A stretch of DNA of 64,000 nt from Flavobacterium suaedae (GTDB taxonomy: Bacteria > Bacteroidota > Bacteroidia > Flavobacteriales > Flavobacteriaceae): positions 310,001-374,000 of the forward strand of contig NZ_BMJE01000003.1 in NCBI RefSeq assembly GCF_014642915.1, read 5' to 3'. A program made the position numbers and the translations under genes. This document shows, piece by piece, positions 8,868 through 17,939 of the stretch. Every line of letters starts with the position of its first letter. Position 1 is the stretch's first letter. The notes below the pieces were generated by a model. It saw only the letters and a list, made by a program, of their open reading frames with translations. It searched no databases and was not told where the DNA came from.

Positions 8868-9248
8868 TTAAAACGAAATTGTAAATTCGTTTTCAGCACA
8901 ATTTTCTTCAGCTGTATAATAATTATAGAGCATTTTCCCGGACATAAAAACGCTTAACCCGTATAAAAGCAGATTTGCAGCCATGTATAAAACTTCTTTT
9001 CCGCCTGTAATATCTGCAAAAGGATAACTATAAAATAGTGCTCCTATGCTATATATACTAAATGCGGCAAGCAGATTTCCGTATACTATACCAAGCCATC
9101 TGCTTTTATACACAAACTGTAAAAGTAATAACCAAATTATTAATAAGGCTATGTAATCAACTCCTCCTGTTTGGAAAAGGTTTTTAAATAATTTAACCGA
9201 TAAAACACCTACAAAAAACAGCTCAGGTAGATTCCTTAAGTGTTTCAT
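8868..9248 (-). CDS. Small integral membrane protein of unknown function
   Basis: 126 residues with about four hydrophobic segments (near 8-24, 32-48, 52-75 and 84-108) and a short acidic tail containing EENCAENEF. No catalytic motif or family is recognised. It lies between MoxR and aconitase on the same strand and has its own strong terminator, so it is probably an independent unit. Confidence 0.7.
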   Translation of the reverse strand: MKHLRNLPELFFVGVLSVKLFKNLFQTGGVDYIALLIIWLLLLQFVYKSRWLGIVYGNLLAAFSIYSIGALFYSYPFADITGGKEVLYMAANLLLYGLSVFMSGKMLYNYYTAEENCAENEFTISF

Positions 9249-9390
9249 AGAATAGACATAAATTGCTTGATGTTTTTATAACGTAAAAATCACGATAATA
9301 TTTCATATAATGAAATATTATCCATTAAAAATTACATATTCAACAAAACAAAAGTCCGAATTCTTAAGAAAATAGTTAATTTAAAGCGAA

Positions 9391-10344
9391 TTAAAATAAT
9401 TTTTTAATTATAATTTCTTCTGTTATTCCTTCTGCATCTGCTTTGTAGTTCTTTATAATACGGTGACGAAGTATTCCTGTGGCAACAGCTTGTACATCTT
9501 CTATATCCGGTGAATATTTACCATTAAGAGCTGCATTTGCTTTTGCTGCTAAAATAAGGTTTTGAGAGGCTCTTGGTCCTGCTCCCCAATCAAGATATGT
9601 ATTTACATAATCATCTGCCATTGCACTGCCCGGTCTTGTTTTACCTACCAGTTTTACAGCATATTCAATAACATTATCAGCAACTGGTATTCTTCTTATT
9701 AAGTGTTGAAAGTCTATAATTTGTTGTGCATCAAAAAGTGGATTAACAACAGCACTGGAGTCGCTTGTTGTGCTTTTAACTACCTGCACTTCTTCTTCAA
9801 AAGTTGGATACTCTAACTTAATAGCAAACATAAACCTGTCTAGCTGTGCTTCCGGTAATGGGTAGGTTCCCTCCTGCTCTATTGGGTTTTGTGTTGCTAA
9901 AACAAAGTAGGGTTGTGACAGTTTGTATTGTTTTCCTGCTGTGGTAACTGCTTTTTCCTGCATTGCCTCCAGTAAAGCTGCCTGTGTTTTAGGCGGAGTA
10001 CGGTTTATTTCATCTGCAAGGATGATATTTGAAAAAACAGGACCTTTTATAAATTTAAACTGTCTGTTTTCATCTAATATTTCACTCCCTAATATATCTG
10101 ACGGCATTAAATCGGGTGTAAATTGTATACGTTTAAAATCTAACCCTAATGCTTTAGATATTGTATTTACCATTAAGGTTTTTGCAAGTCCCGGTACACC
10201 TACCAGCAATGCGTGCCCTCCTGAAAATATACTTAATACTATTTGGTTTATAACCTCATCCTGCCCTACAATAATTTTGGCAATTTCTTTTTTCAGGTCT
10301 TTTTGTTTTTGCACTAATTGCTCAATAGCTGCTACGTCTGACAT
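9391..10344 (-). CDS. MoxR-family AAA+ ATPase
   Basis: 317 residues. Walker A GVPGLAKT (about 49-56), Walker B IILADEIN (about 107-114) and the sensor/arginine region ATQNPIEQEGTYPLPEAQLD are intact, followed by the MoxR lid domain with RAGPRASQNL-like wording (GPRASQNLILAAK). MoxR ATPases act as chaperones that mature or insert metal cofactors, usually with VWA-domain partners. No VWA or DUF58 gene is present on either side here. It is the gene after surA on the same strand, but a hairpin separates them. Confidence 0.93.
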   Translation of the reverse strand: MSDVAAIEQLVQKQKDLKKEIAKIIVGQDEVINQIVLSIFSGGHALLVGVPGLAKTLMVNTISKALGLDFKRIQFTPDLMPSDILGSEILDENRQFKFIKGPVFSNIILADEINRTPPKTQAALLEAMQEKAVTTAGKQYKLSQPYFVLATQNPIEQEGTYPLPEAQLDRFMFAIKLEYPTFEEEVQVVKSTTSDSSAVVNPLFDAQQIIDFQHLIRRIPVADNVIEYAVKLVGKTRPGSAMADDYVNTYLDWGAGPRASQNLILAAKANAALNGKYSPDIEDVQAVATGILRHRIIKNYKADAEGITEEIIIKKLF

Positions 10345-10368
10345 AGGTGTTAATTTGTTTAAACAATA

Positions 10369-10392
10369 AAGCTAAGGAAAATTCCTTAGCTT
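10369..10392 (-). terminator. Terminator after surA-like gene
   Basis: Perfect 12+12 palindrome (AAGCTAAGGAAA and complement) followed on the minus strand by a T-rich stretch, 56 bases past the surA stop and just before the moxR start. Confidence 0.7.
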
Positions 10393-10447
10393 CAAACTTA
10401 AAAATATTTTTGTTGTTTACCTAACTATTTTAATTGTGTAATGCTAA

Positions 10448-11857
10448 TTAGTTTTTAACCCAGTCATTAGCAAAATCACAACCTTGATAATCAGGACTAA
10501 CTTTAATATAAGTCTCTTTAATTTTTTCGTTACTCCACTCGCCAATAATTTTACGTTGCTTTTCTTTTAAAGCAAGTTCTTTAATTTTGGTATAATCAAG
10601 TGCGTAATCAGCTTTGTGCTCATCATAACGATTCATTACAGTGTATATTTTATAACTTTGCCCTGTAGCTCTATCATCACTAAGTATTGGCTGTGTTATC
10701 TCACCTTCTTTAAGGTCAGACACTTCACTATATACTTCCGGCGGAAGTTTAGTTAACTCAAAACGTGTTTCAAGTGTACGAGGGTTCATTAACAAACCTC
10801 CACTGTTTCTTGTCTCTTTTTCATCAGATTCTGAACGTGCTGCTTCAGCAAAATCTATCTCACCGGCAAGTATTCTTTGTCGTATTTTTTCAATTTTTTC
10901 TTTTGCTGCAATTAAAGCCTCATTACTTACTTTAGGCTTCATTAATATATGCCTCACTTCAATAACCTGACCTCTTATTTTTTCAACATATATAAGGTGA
11001 TAACCAAACTCTGTTTCAACAGGCTCTGATATCTCTCCTTCATCAAGACTGAAAGCTACATCTTTAAATTCCTTTACAAAAGGCGTCTTTCTTGTCATTT
11101 TGTAATACCCTCCGTTAGAGCGAGAACCAGGGTCTTCAGAATATAAAACTGCTTTACTGTAAAAACTTGAACCGTTTAATACATCTTGCTTTATTTCTTT
11201 AAGTCTCCTTATTACTTCCTGTTTCGCTTCTTCCGAAACTTCCGGCTTAATAACTATTTGTGCCACTTCCATTTCAGCCCCGAAAATAGGGACATCTTCA
11301 CCTTCAAACTGAGAGAAAAATATTCTTACTTCTTCAGGAGTAATTTCTACCTCATCAATAATTTTCTTCTGCATTTGCTCTGTCAGCTTCTGATTTTTTA
11401 TCATATCAAAAAGCTCAGCCCTAAAGGTTTCAATATCTTTCTTTTTAAAGTACTCCACCATTTTATCTTCAGATCCTAACTGCTCTACAAAGTAGTCTAT
11501 CTGCTTATCCATGGTTTCGTTTACCTCTGCATCCGCTACTATAATACTATCCTGTATTGCCTGGTGTGCATATAGTTTATCCTCCATTAGCTTACCTAAA
11601 AGCTCACAACGCTTAACATCTTTTACCGGGATATTTTGTGCTTGTAATTCACGATACATAAGGTCTATATCAGAATCTAGTACTACAAAATCTCCCACTA
11701 CAGCTATTACGCCATCAATTTTTACACGTTTATTAGGATTTACACGTGCAGGTTTAACAGTATCTGCCTGAGTTTCTTTTATAATTTCCTGAGCATGTAA
11801 CGGCAATACCATGCATACCATTGCAACAACTAAGGCAAACCTATTTATAAATTTCAT
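10448..11857 (-). CDS. surA: SurA-like periplasmic peptidyl-prolyl isomerase/chaperone
   Basis: 469 residues from the ATG at 11855-11857, chosen because it gives a clean signal peptide (MKFINRFALVVAM...LHAQ); the frame is open eight codons further upstream. A SurA N-terminal chaperone region (about 45-170) precedes two parvulin-type PpiC domains (about 185-285, and 290-390 starting EVRHILMKP). It assists folding of outer-membrane proteins in the periplasm. The start overlaps the end of the upstream gene by 17 bases, so the two are translated from one mRNA. It is the last of three foldase genes in this operon. Confidence 0.9.
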   Translation of the reverse strand: MKFINRFALVVAMVCMVLPLHAQEIIKETQADTVKPARVNPNKRVKIDGVIAVVGDFVVLDSDIDLMYRELQAQNIPVKDVKRCELLGKLMEDKLYAHQAIQDSIIVADAEVNETMDKQIDYFVEQLGSEDKMVEYFKKKDIETFRAELFDMIKNQKLTEQMQKKIIDEVEITPEEVRIFFSQFEGEDVPIFGAEMEVAQIVIKPEVSEEAKQEVIRRLKEIKQDVLNGSSFYSKAVLYSEDPGSRSNGGYYKMTRKTPFVKEFKDVAFSLDEGEISEPVETEFGYHLIYVEKIRGQVIEVRHILMKPKVSNEALIAAKEKIEKIRQRILAGEIDFAEAARSESDEKETRNSGGLLMNPRTLETRFELTKLPPEVYSEVSDLKEGEITQPILSDDRATGQSYKIYTVMNRYDEHKADYALDYTKIKELALKEKQRKIIGEWSNEKIKETYIKVSPDYQGCDFANDWVKN

Positions 11858-12698
11858 ATTTATTGTTTTTAATCGCATCATCTGTTATATCTTTCTCAAA
11901 CTTCTTTATTAACTCCAGTTTCCTGTTATTTATTATAAGCTGTTCCAATGTTGGCTTTATGTACTCATACGGAGATATTTCATTTTTATTGAGTACACTG
12001 TTTACTTTTACCAAATATACATCAGTAGAATCAGGGTACTGATATGATATTCCTTCGCTTATATATTTATCTCTGTTATCAGGCGTTATAAAAGGCAACT
12101 TAGTGTATACCTGATTCATATCTACCCAAGTAGTATCATTAAACGCATAACTTTTAAATTGTATCGCTATATCGTTTAATGATTTTAAATCTTTTTTATC
12201 TCCTTTTACAAATTTGTCTTTTATCTTTTTAAACTTAGGGTGGTCGCTATCCAGCTTTATATATCTTAGCCTTACTAACGTACCTGTAGTTTTAAAGTTG
12301 CTTTTAAAGTCCTGATAATATTTAGCAACTTCTTCTTCAGTAATTGCTGTATCAACACTTCTTTTTACAAGTTCTTCAATATAAGCTTTTGTAAAAAGGT
12401 CTGTTTTGTATTGTCTTATTAGTTCGTTATACTCGTTTTGTTTTTCTTCACTAAGGTTTAACTCTGCTGCACTATAAAGCAATTTTTTTGAAGCCCATCG
12501 GTCAATAAAACTTTTTATAATGGCCGCACTATCCTGCTTAGATGTGCCTTCCGGCACTATTCCTTTTAAATCTTCAGGATAAAGATAATTGTCATTAACC
12601 CTGGCTACGGCATCTTCATGCGGTTTTTCTTCCTCTTTAAAATAATTACAGGAAGCCAAATTAAGGGCTGTAAATAACAGTATAACTCTTTTTAGCAT
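11841..12698 (-). CDS. Periplasmic foldase-like lipoprotein (SurA N-domain type)
   Basis: 285 residues. A lipoprotein signal peptide ends in a lipobox LASC (Cys18). The body has a SurA/PpiC N-terminal-like helical region (YPEDLKGIVPEGTSKQD; FIDRWASKKLLY), but no convincing parvulin catalytic domain of normal strength. It probably serves as a chaperone anchored to a membrane. The start codon overlaps the stop of the preceding foldase gene by one base (12698) and its end overlaps surA, so the three form a translationally coupled operon. Confidence 0.8.
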   Translation of the reverse strand: MLKRVILLFTALNLASCNYFKEEEKPHEDAVARVNDNYLYPEDLKGIVPEGTSKQDSAAIIKSFIDRWASKKLLYSAAELNLSEEKQNEYNELIRQYKTDLFTKAYIEELVKRSVDTAITEEEVAKYYQDFKSNFKTTGTLVRLRYIKLDSDHPKFKKIKDKFVKGDKKDLKSLNDIAIQFKSYAFNDTTWVDMNQVYTKLPFITPDNRDKYISEGISYQYPDSTDVYLVKVNSVLNKNEISPYEYIKPTLEQLIINNRKLELIKKFEKDITDDAIKNNKYEIYK

Positions 12699-14674
12699 TA
12701 CTGCTGTAGTTGTTTCTTAACTTTTTTAAACACATCCTGGTTTACTTTTACAGTAAACTCTTTCTTCAACTCATCTACCCAGTTACTTTCTAAGTATTGC
12801 TGATAGTCGTTAATAACGCGACCTCTTGCTTCTTCAAGCGTTTTTGCACCCGAAGGAAGTACTTTTTTAATATTTACAACGTAGTAGTACTTATCGTCGT
12901 TAACTATTTTTGATACTCCTTCTTTATATTTTTTAAGTTCCGGTAGTATATGGTCACTCTCTATCTCAAAAGTTCCCTCTTTTTCTATTACGTTTATCTT
13001 ATCTTCTTTGTTTAGCTGCTCTTTTATGTAAGCTGCATCTTTCCCCTTTTTAAGAAACTTTCTGGTTTGCTTAATAATATTTTTATCAGTAGAAGAGTAA
13101 ATATCTGCTTCTACTCTGTCATTCCACTGGTATTTGTCAACATGGTTTGTATAATACTGCTCAAGACCTATAGAGTCATTTTTAGCCTTTTCCCATATTT
13201 CGCGCTCCATAAGCTCAAAAAGTAACAAACCATCTCTATACTCTTCCATTACTATACCAAATTCAGGAAATTCTCTTTCAAGGTTATCTTTATAGTATAT
13301 ATTTAGTTTTTCATCTATATAATTCTCTAAAAGAGCATCGGTATATTTGCTGACAGGTTTTACTGAAAGCGGACTTCTTTGGTGCGACTGAACATACTGT
13401 AGGAATGACTCTGCTGAAACTTTCTTTTCATTATTAATAGTGAAAAGTGTTTCATTGTAATCTTCCATATTTTCAGGTAACACCCAAGTATTTTCGTAAA
13501 CATTATTATTTACAGCCTTTTGTACTTTTTTGTAAACAGCCTCATTTTTATCTATTGGATATTTCTTTCTCAGCTTTTCATTCATAGAAGCTATAATCAG
13601 CTTAGAACGCTCATCACGCTTAATTTTATTTTCAAACTCTTCTTTTAAGTCAACATACGGTTTTGTCTTGTGCTTTTCTATAAGTCTAACAATATGCCAG
13701 CCGTATTTTGTCTGGAAAGGTTCTGAGTATTCTCCCGGAGTATTTAAAGCAAAAATCTGGTCTTCAAACTCAACAGAGCTTAACTCTCCTGAGCTGAATT
13801 TAGTTAATTTACCACCTACCGCAGCAGTTGACTTGTCTTCAGAGAATTGTTTCGCTAAACTTTCAAAATCTTCTCCCTGCTGTAATTTTTGGTATATCTC
13901 TTCAATAGTCTGTTGTGCTTTAGCCTGCTCCTCTTTGCTTGCATTTTTAGATTTTAATATCATAATGTGTGCAGCAGTAACCTCGCCCCTGTTATCTCTA
14001 ACATCATTTACCTTTATAAGGTGGTAACCAAAACGAGTACGAACAGGCATAGATATTTGTCCTTTAGGAGTGTTATAAGCTCCTGTTTCAAAAGGGTAAA
14101 CCATTCTGAAAACAGAAAAATAACCTAAATCCCCCATATTATCTTGGGCTGATGGGTCTTCTGAATATTCTTTTGCCAGTTTACCGAAGTCTTGTCCTGC
14201 AAGTGCTTTTTTGCGTACATCCATTGCTTTGTTATAAACTGTAAGCGTATCAGCCGGAGTAGCATTTTCATCTACCATAAAAAGTATGTGCGATGCTTTC
14301 ACCTCTTTTTTAGAACGCTCGTAAGCCTCTTCTAAAAGTTCCTCGGTAACTTTAGTATCTGTAAGGTATGTTTTAGAAAGCTGAGCGCGGTATGCTCTCA
14401 ACTCGTTTTGATACTTTTTGTCGTTTTGTAAACCAAGCTCATTAGCTTTTTTCACTTTTAACTTATACCCGACAAAAAGGTCTAAATAATTATTAAGGTC
14501 TTTTTGAGAATCATCTTTTACAAGATTTAGGTTTTTCTTGTAAACCCTTTCAAATTCATCTGTATAATAAGGTGTATCGTCTATTGTAAATAATACTTCT
14601 TTTTCAACTTGTTGAGCAAAAGATAAAGCCGAAATAAATAACGACAGGGTTAAAAGAACCTTTTTTAATTTCAT
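12698..14674 (-). CDS. Large periplasmic peptidyl-prolyl isomerase with two parvulin domains
   Basis: 658 residues. A Sec signal peptide (about 1-21, ending LSFAQ) is followed by an N-terminal chaperone segment. Two parvulin domains follow, each starting with the typical HIL/HIM motif (SHILFMVDENATPAD near residue 133; AHIMILKSKNASKEE near 235) and each containing an FGYHLIKV- or YGWHIVRL-type strand. A long C-terminal SurA-like region of ~300 residues follows. It is the first gene of the three-gene foldase operon. A consensus promoter lies about 90 bases upstream. Likely clients are outer-membrane and exported proteins. Confidence 0.9.
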   Translation of the reverse strand: MKLKKVLLTLSLFISALSFAQQVEKEVLFTIDDTPYYTDEFERVYKKNLNLVKDDSQKDLNNYLDLFVGYKLKVKKANELGLQNDKKYQNELRAYRAQLSKTYLTDTKVTEELLEEAYERSKKEVKASHILFMVDENATPADTLTVYNKAMDVRKKALAGQDFGKLAKEYSEDPSAQDNMGDLGYFSVFRMVYPFETGAYNTPKGQISMPVRTRFGYHLIKVNDVRDNRGEVTAAHIMILKSKNASKEEQAKAQQTIEEIYQKLQQGEDFESLAKQFSEDKSTAAVGGKLTKFSSGELSSVEFEDQIFALNTPGEYSEPFQTKYGWHIVRLIEKHKTKPYVDLKEEFENKIKRDERSKLIIASMNEKLRKKYPIDKNEAVYKKVQKAVNNNVYENTWVLPENMEDYNETLFTINNEKKVSAESFLQYVQSHQRSPLSVKPVSKYTDALLENYIDEKLNIYYKDNLEREFPEFGIVMEEYRDGLLLFELMEREIWEKAKNDSIGLEQYYTNHVDKYQWNDRVEADIYSSTDKNIIKQTRKFLKKGKDAAYIKEQLNKEDKINVIEKEGTFEIESDHILPELKKYKEGVSKIVNDDKYYYVVNIKKVLPSGAKTLEEARGRVINDYQQYLESNWVDELKKEFTVKVNQDVFKKVKKQLQQ

Positions 14675-14761
14675 TGTATTAAAATTTATAGCGCTTAAAC
14701 ACGGTTAATAAACGCAGGCTTTTATTTAATAGTATATAAAACACCTACTTTTTGCAACGAA

Positions 14762-14791
14762 CAAAAGTAATAATTCGTTGATATATAACAA
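14762..14791 (-). promoter_or_regulatory. Promoter of the foldase operon
   Basis: On the minus strand TTG begins at 14791 and TACTTTTG (-7) at 14769, 22 bases apart, matching the Bacteroidota -33/-7 arrangement. The start codon lies about 90 bases downstream. Confidence 0.65.
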
Positions 14792-14851
14792 CAGTTTAAA
14801 GGCTAAAAACATTAAAATAAAATACAGGCAGTAAACTGTATTATAAAAAAG

Positions 14852-16807
14852 TTACTTATTTACAATTATAAAATCAGAACGCCTGTTATAAAGGTGCTCT
14901 TCTTTGTTACAGGGCACACCGTTGCTGCAATGGTTTCTCAGTCGTTTTTCGCCATAGCCTTTTACGCTTTCTATACGGGAAGCAGCTATACCTTTACTTA
15001 TTATATAATTGTAGGTAGAAGTAGCTCTTCTTTGCGATAAAACTTCATTGTAAGCATCACTCCCTCTCGAATCAGTATGCGATTCTATTTTTATGCGAAT
15101 ATCAGGGAATTTTTTAAGTACATATACTACTTTATCCAACTCCAACTTTGCTTTGTTATTAATAGTATGCTTGTCGAAGTCAAAGTAAATAGGATTTATT
15201 TTAATTTTTTCAACCTTACCCTCCTTAACAACAAGGTTGCTGTACTTATCCAATTGGAAATCTATTTTTACTTCCCCCGATGGCGCACCGGGTGTAGTTA
15301 TATCCTCTGTATCTGTACTGTACCCTTTTTTAAATGCTCCTGCCATAATATAGAAGTTACACGGCACTTCTTCTAATACATATCTTCCCTCCGTATCTGT
15401 AGTAACATCCCCTGTACCTACTACTTCTCCATATCCATCACCCACTTTTATAGTAACGCCCTCAATTGGTTTACCGCTGACTGCATCAGTTACAATACCG
15501 GTAAGAATATGCTCACATTCAAACTCATTCTCAATATCTTTTTTAGCAAAATAATATATATCGTCATCTCCCTTGCCTCCTGTTCGGTTAGATGAAAAGT
15601 AGCCATAACTGCCATCATCACTAACTATGTAAGCAAAATCATCAAAATTACTGTTTACAGGACTGCCTAAGTTTTTCGGGGCTTCAAAATCAAAATTGGT
15701 AGTAAATTTACTCTCATAAACATCCAGTCCTCCCATTCCAAAATAACCATCAGATGCAAAATAGAGCTTATCATCACTTATAAAAGGAAACATTTCTTTT
15801 CCTTCGGTGTTTATAGTTGGTCCTAAATTTATAGGTTTCCCATACTTCCCTTTACTAAGCACCTCTACCCTGTAAATATCCGTTGCGCCGTAGCCTCCCG
15901 GCATATCACTAATAAATAACAACCATTTACCGTCTGGGGTTAAAGCAGGATGCCCTACAGAATATTCAATGTCATTAAAAGGTAACACTTGTACAGCTTC
16001 ATATTTTTCATCTGCAATATCAGCCCTCATAATACGGATGTTATTTGTACCGGCATCATCATTTTCTAAATGAAACTTTCCTTTTACAGTATTAGTACTA
16101 TAATAAACAGTTTGTAAATCATCAGTAAAAACCAGCCCCGCAGTATGGTAGCGGTTTTGTTGCTTGGGTAAAAACTGTGATTCATCCTTTAAAATAGTAT
16201 CACTTTCTATGTTTTGAGCAGCTACATACAAATCAAGAAAAGGCTGTTTATTCCATTTATATAGTTCCTTCTCTCTATATACCGTATTCTTTGCTGAAGA
16301 ATAAATTATTTCATCACCATAAAATGCAGTACCAAAGTCTGATTTATCGGTGTTAATATCAAGGTTTTTTATAGTATATCGGGGTTCTAAAGCATTTATA
16401 CTATCTAAATAATCGCGTTGTTCTTCAAAACGTTTTAGCAAACCTGAAGAATTCCCTTTTGATTTTAAATAGGTTAACAGCACCTCATTAGCTTTCTCAT
16501 ACGCTCCCTGTGCTTTTAATGCCTGTACGTAATTATTAAATTGAGTGTTTTTTAGTTTACTTACACCAACCCTTTCATACCAGCTTTGCGCTTTTGCATA
16601 GTTATTAATGTAGTAGTAACTATCCGCAATATGTAGTTTTATTTTCTTTTTGGGTTTGTGTCCTGATTTTAAATATTTTTCATAGGCTACTACCGCATCA
16701 GTATATGCCATTTCATCAAAAAGCCTCTCCGCTTTTTTTAATGTAAACTGCCCGAAACACGTAGTCACACAAAAAAACAGGCTGATAAAAAATAATGCTT
16801 TCCTCAT
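14852..16807 (-). CDS. PorE-like OmpA-family protein (TPR, PD40 propeller, carboxypeptidase-regulatory, OmpA)
   Basis: 651 residues. A signal peptide (to about FGQ at 20) precedes TPR-like helices (about 20-140), a PD40/WD40-like propeller (about 150-430; repeated LYFASDG, YGYFSSNRTGG strands), a carboxypeptidase-regulatory-like domain (about 437-525, LTGIVTDAVSGKPIEG) and a C-terminal OmpA peptidoglycan-binding domain (about 540-651, IYFDFDKHTIN and RRATSTYNYI). This domain order is that of PorE, the T9SS protein that links the machinery to peptidoglycan. It lies 11 bases after a PorP/SprF gene, the usual partner. Flavobacteria carry many PorP/OmpA pairs, so this may be a paralogue serving a subset of cargo. 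Confidence 0.88.
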   Translation of the reverse strand: MRKALFFISLFFCVTTCFGQFTLKKAERLFDEMAYTDAVVAYEKYLKSGHKPKKKIKLHIADSYYYINNYAKAQSWYERVGVSKLKNTQFNNYVQALKAQGAYEKANEVLLTYLKSKGNSSGLLKRFEEQRDYLDSINALEPRYTIKNLDINTDKSDFGTAFYGDEIIYSSAKNTVYREKELYKWNKQPFLDLYVAAQNIESDTILKDESQFLPKQQNRYHTAGLVFTDDLQTVYYSTNTVKGKFHLENDDAGTNNIRIMRADIADEKYEAVQVLPFNDIEYSVGHPALTPDGKWLLFISDMPGGYGATDIYRVEVLSKGKYGKPINLGPTINTEGKEMFPFISDDKLYFASDGYFGMGGLDVYESKFTTNFDFEAPKNLGSPVNSNFDDFAYIVSDDGSYGYFSSNRTGGKGDDDIYYFAKKDIENEFECEHILTGIVTDAVSGKPIEGVTIKVGDGYGEVVGTGDVTTDTEGRYVLEEVPCNFYIMAGAFKKGYSTDTEDITTPGAPSGEVKIDFQLDKYSNLVVKEGKVEKIKINPIYFDFDKHTINNKAKLELDKVVYVLKKFPDIRIKIESHTDSRGSDAYNEVLSQRRATSTYNYIISKGIAASRIESVKGYGEKRLRNHCSNGVPCNKEEHLYNRRSDFIIVNK

Positions 16808-16818
16808 AATAATTTTGC

Positions 16819-17751
16819 TTAAAAGAAACGGGGCGATTTAATTCGTGTTGCTTTAGGCAGTAGTTGAAAACGCAGTACAACTTCATGCGAGCCATCGTTA
16901 TATTTATTCAACTCAGTAGTTGAATAATCAAAAGAATAGCCCACAAATAATTTATCGGTTATCTGAAAGCCTGCCAATGCGCTAAGGGAGTCATCATAAC
17001 GGTAGGCTGCCCCAAAAGTAAATCGTTCGTAAAACAGAAAATTTGCTGAGCCATCAACGGTTATGGGTGCTCCCGAAACTACTTTACCCAAAACAGCAGG
17101 TTTAAACTTTATATTTTCAGAAAGGTCAAAAACATACCCCCCTATAATATAATAGTGAAGCCTGTCCGAAACCACACTTTCCTGTACATCATCATAATAA
17201 TTATCGCGTATAAAATTAGGGACTGATACTCCCGCATACCATCTATCTGTATAATAATATACTCCTGAACCTATAGTTACCGATGCCTTGTTATTAATAT
17301 TACTATTTAACAAAGGGTCTCCTTCATCATAATAACGTCCTCGCGACCAGTCAATATTTAATATCCTGGCACCACCTTTTAGCCCAAAAGCCAAATTACT
17401 ATCCATACCTAAACGTAGTGTATAGGAAAAATTTCCGTCTAAATATAATTCATCCGCAGGACCAATTCTGTCATTTACAGCACTAAGCCCTACCCCTACA
17501 TTATCTCCCCAAGGAGAATGAACGGTAAAAGCCTGCGTTCTTGGCGCACCGTCAACACCTACCCATTGCGAACGGTGTTGCAATAACACATCCAGCCCGC
17601 CTGTTGAGCCTGTATAAGCAGGATTAACAGTAAGTGTATTATACATATATTGTGTATACTGAGGCTCCTGTTGTGCTACTGCCTGTTGTGTTATAAAAAC
17701 CAACAGCAGCAGTAATTGGTATCTTCTTATAAGAGTAAAAAAGATATTCAT
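16819..17751 (-). CDS. PorP/SprF-family outer membrane protein
   Basis: 310 residues. A signal peptide (ending VAQQ) and the family's N-terminal motif QYTQYMYNTLTVNPAYTGS followed by QHRSQWVG are plain. The rest is an alternating beta-barrel pattern ending in an aromatic residue (SPRFF), as expected of an outer-membrane barrel. The family supports T9SS secretion and surface attachment of specific proteins such as SprB. It is the first gene of a two-gene unit with the PorE-like protein. Confidence 0.93.
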   Translation of the reverse strand: MNIFFTLIRRYQLLLLLVFITQQAVAQQEPQYTQYMYNTLTVNPAYTGSTGGLDVLLQHRSQWVGVDGAPRTQAFTVHSPWGDNVGVGLSAVNDRIGPADELYLDGNFSYTLRLGMDSNLAFGLKGGARILNIDWSRGRYYDEGDPLLNSNINNKASVTIGSGVYYYTDRWYAGVSVPNFIRDNYYDDVQESVVSDRLHYYIIGGYVFDLSENIKFKPAVLGKVVSGAPITVDGSANFLFYERFTFGAAYRYDDSLSALAGFQITDKLFVGYSFDYSTTELNKYNDGSHEVVLRFQLLPKATRIKSPRFF

Positions 17752-17896
17752 TTTTCTTCCATATTGTTTTTCACACCCGCTTCATCAATCAAGCTACTTT
17801 TGTAAAAGTAACATTTTCAGTAATATTCCATAGTTCAGATTACGGATTTTTAATCAGTTACTCACTATTTTATACCTTAAAACCAGATATAAAAGT

Positions 17897-17904
17897 TATT
17901 TTTG
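17897..17904 (+). promoter_or_regulatory. -7 element (TATTTTTG) of prfC
   Basis: TATTTTTG fits TAnnTTTG and lies 36 bases upstream of the prfC ATG. No -33 TTG at good spacing is clear. Confidence 0.45.
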
Positions 17905-17939
17905 CACGATTTTTAAATGTAATCTGGAATATATACACA

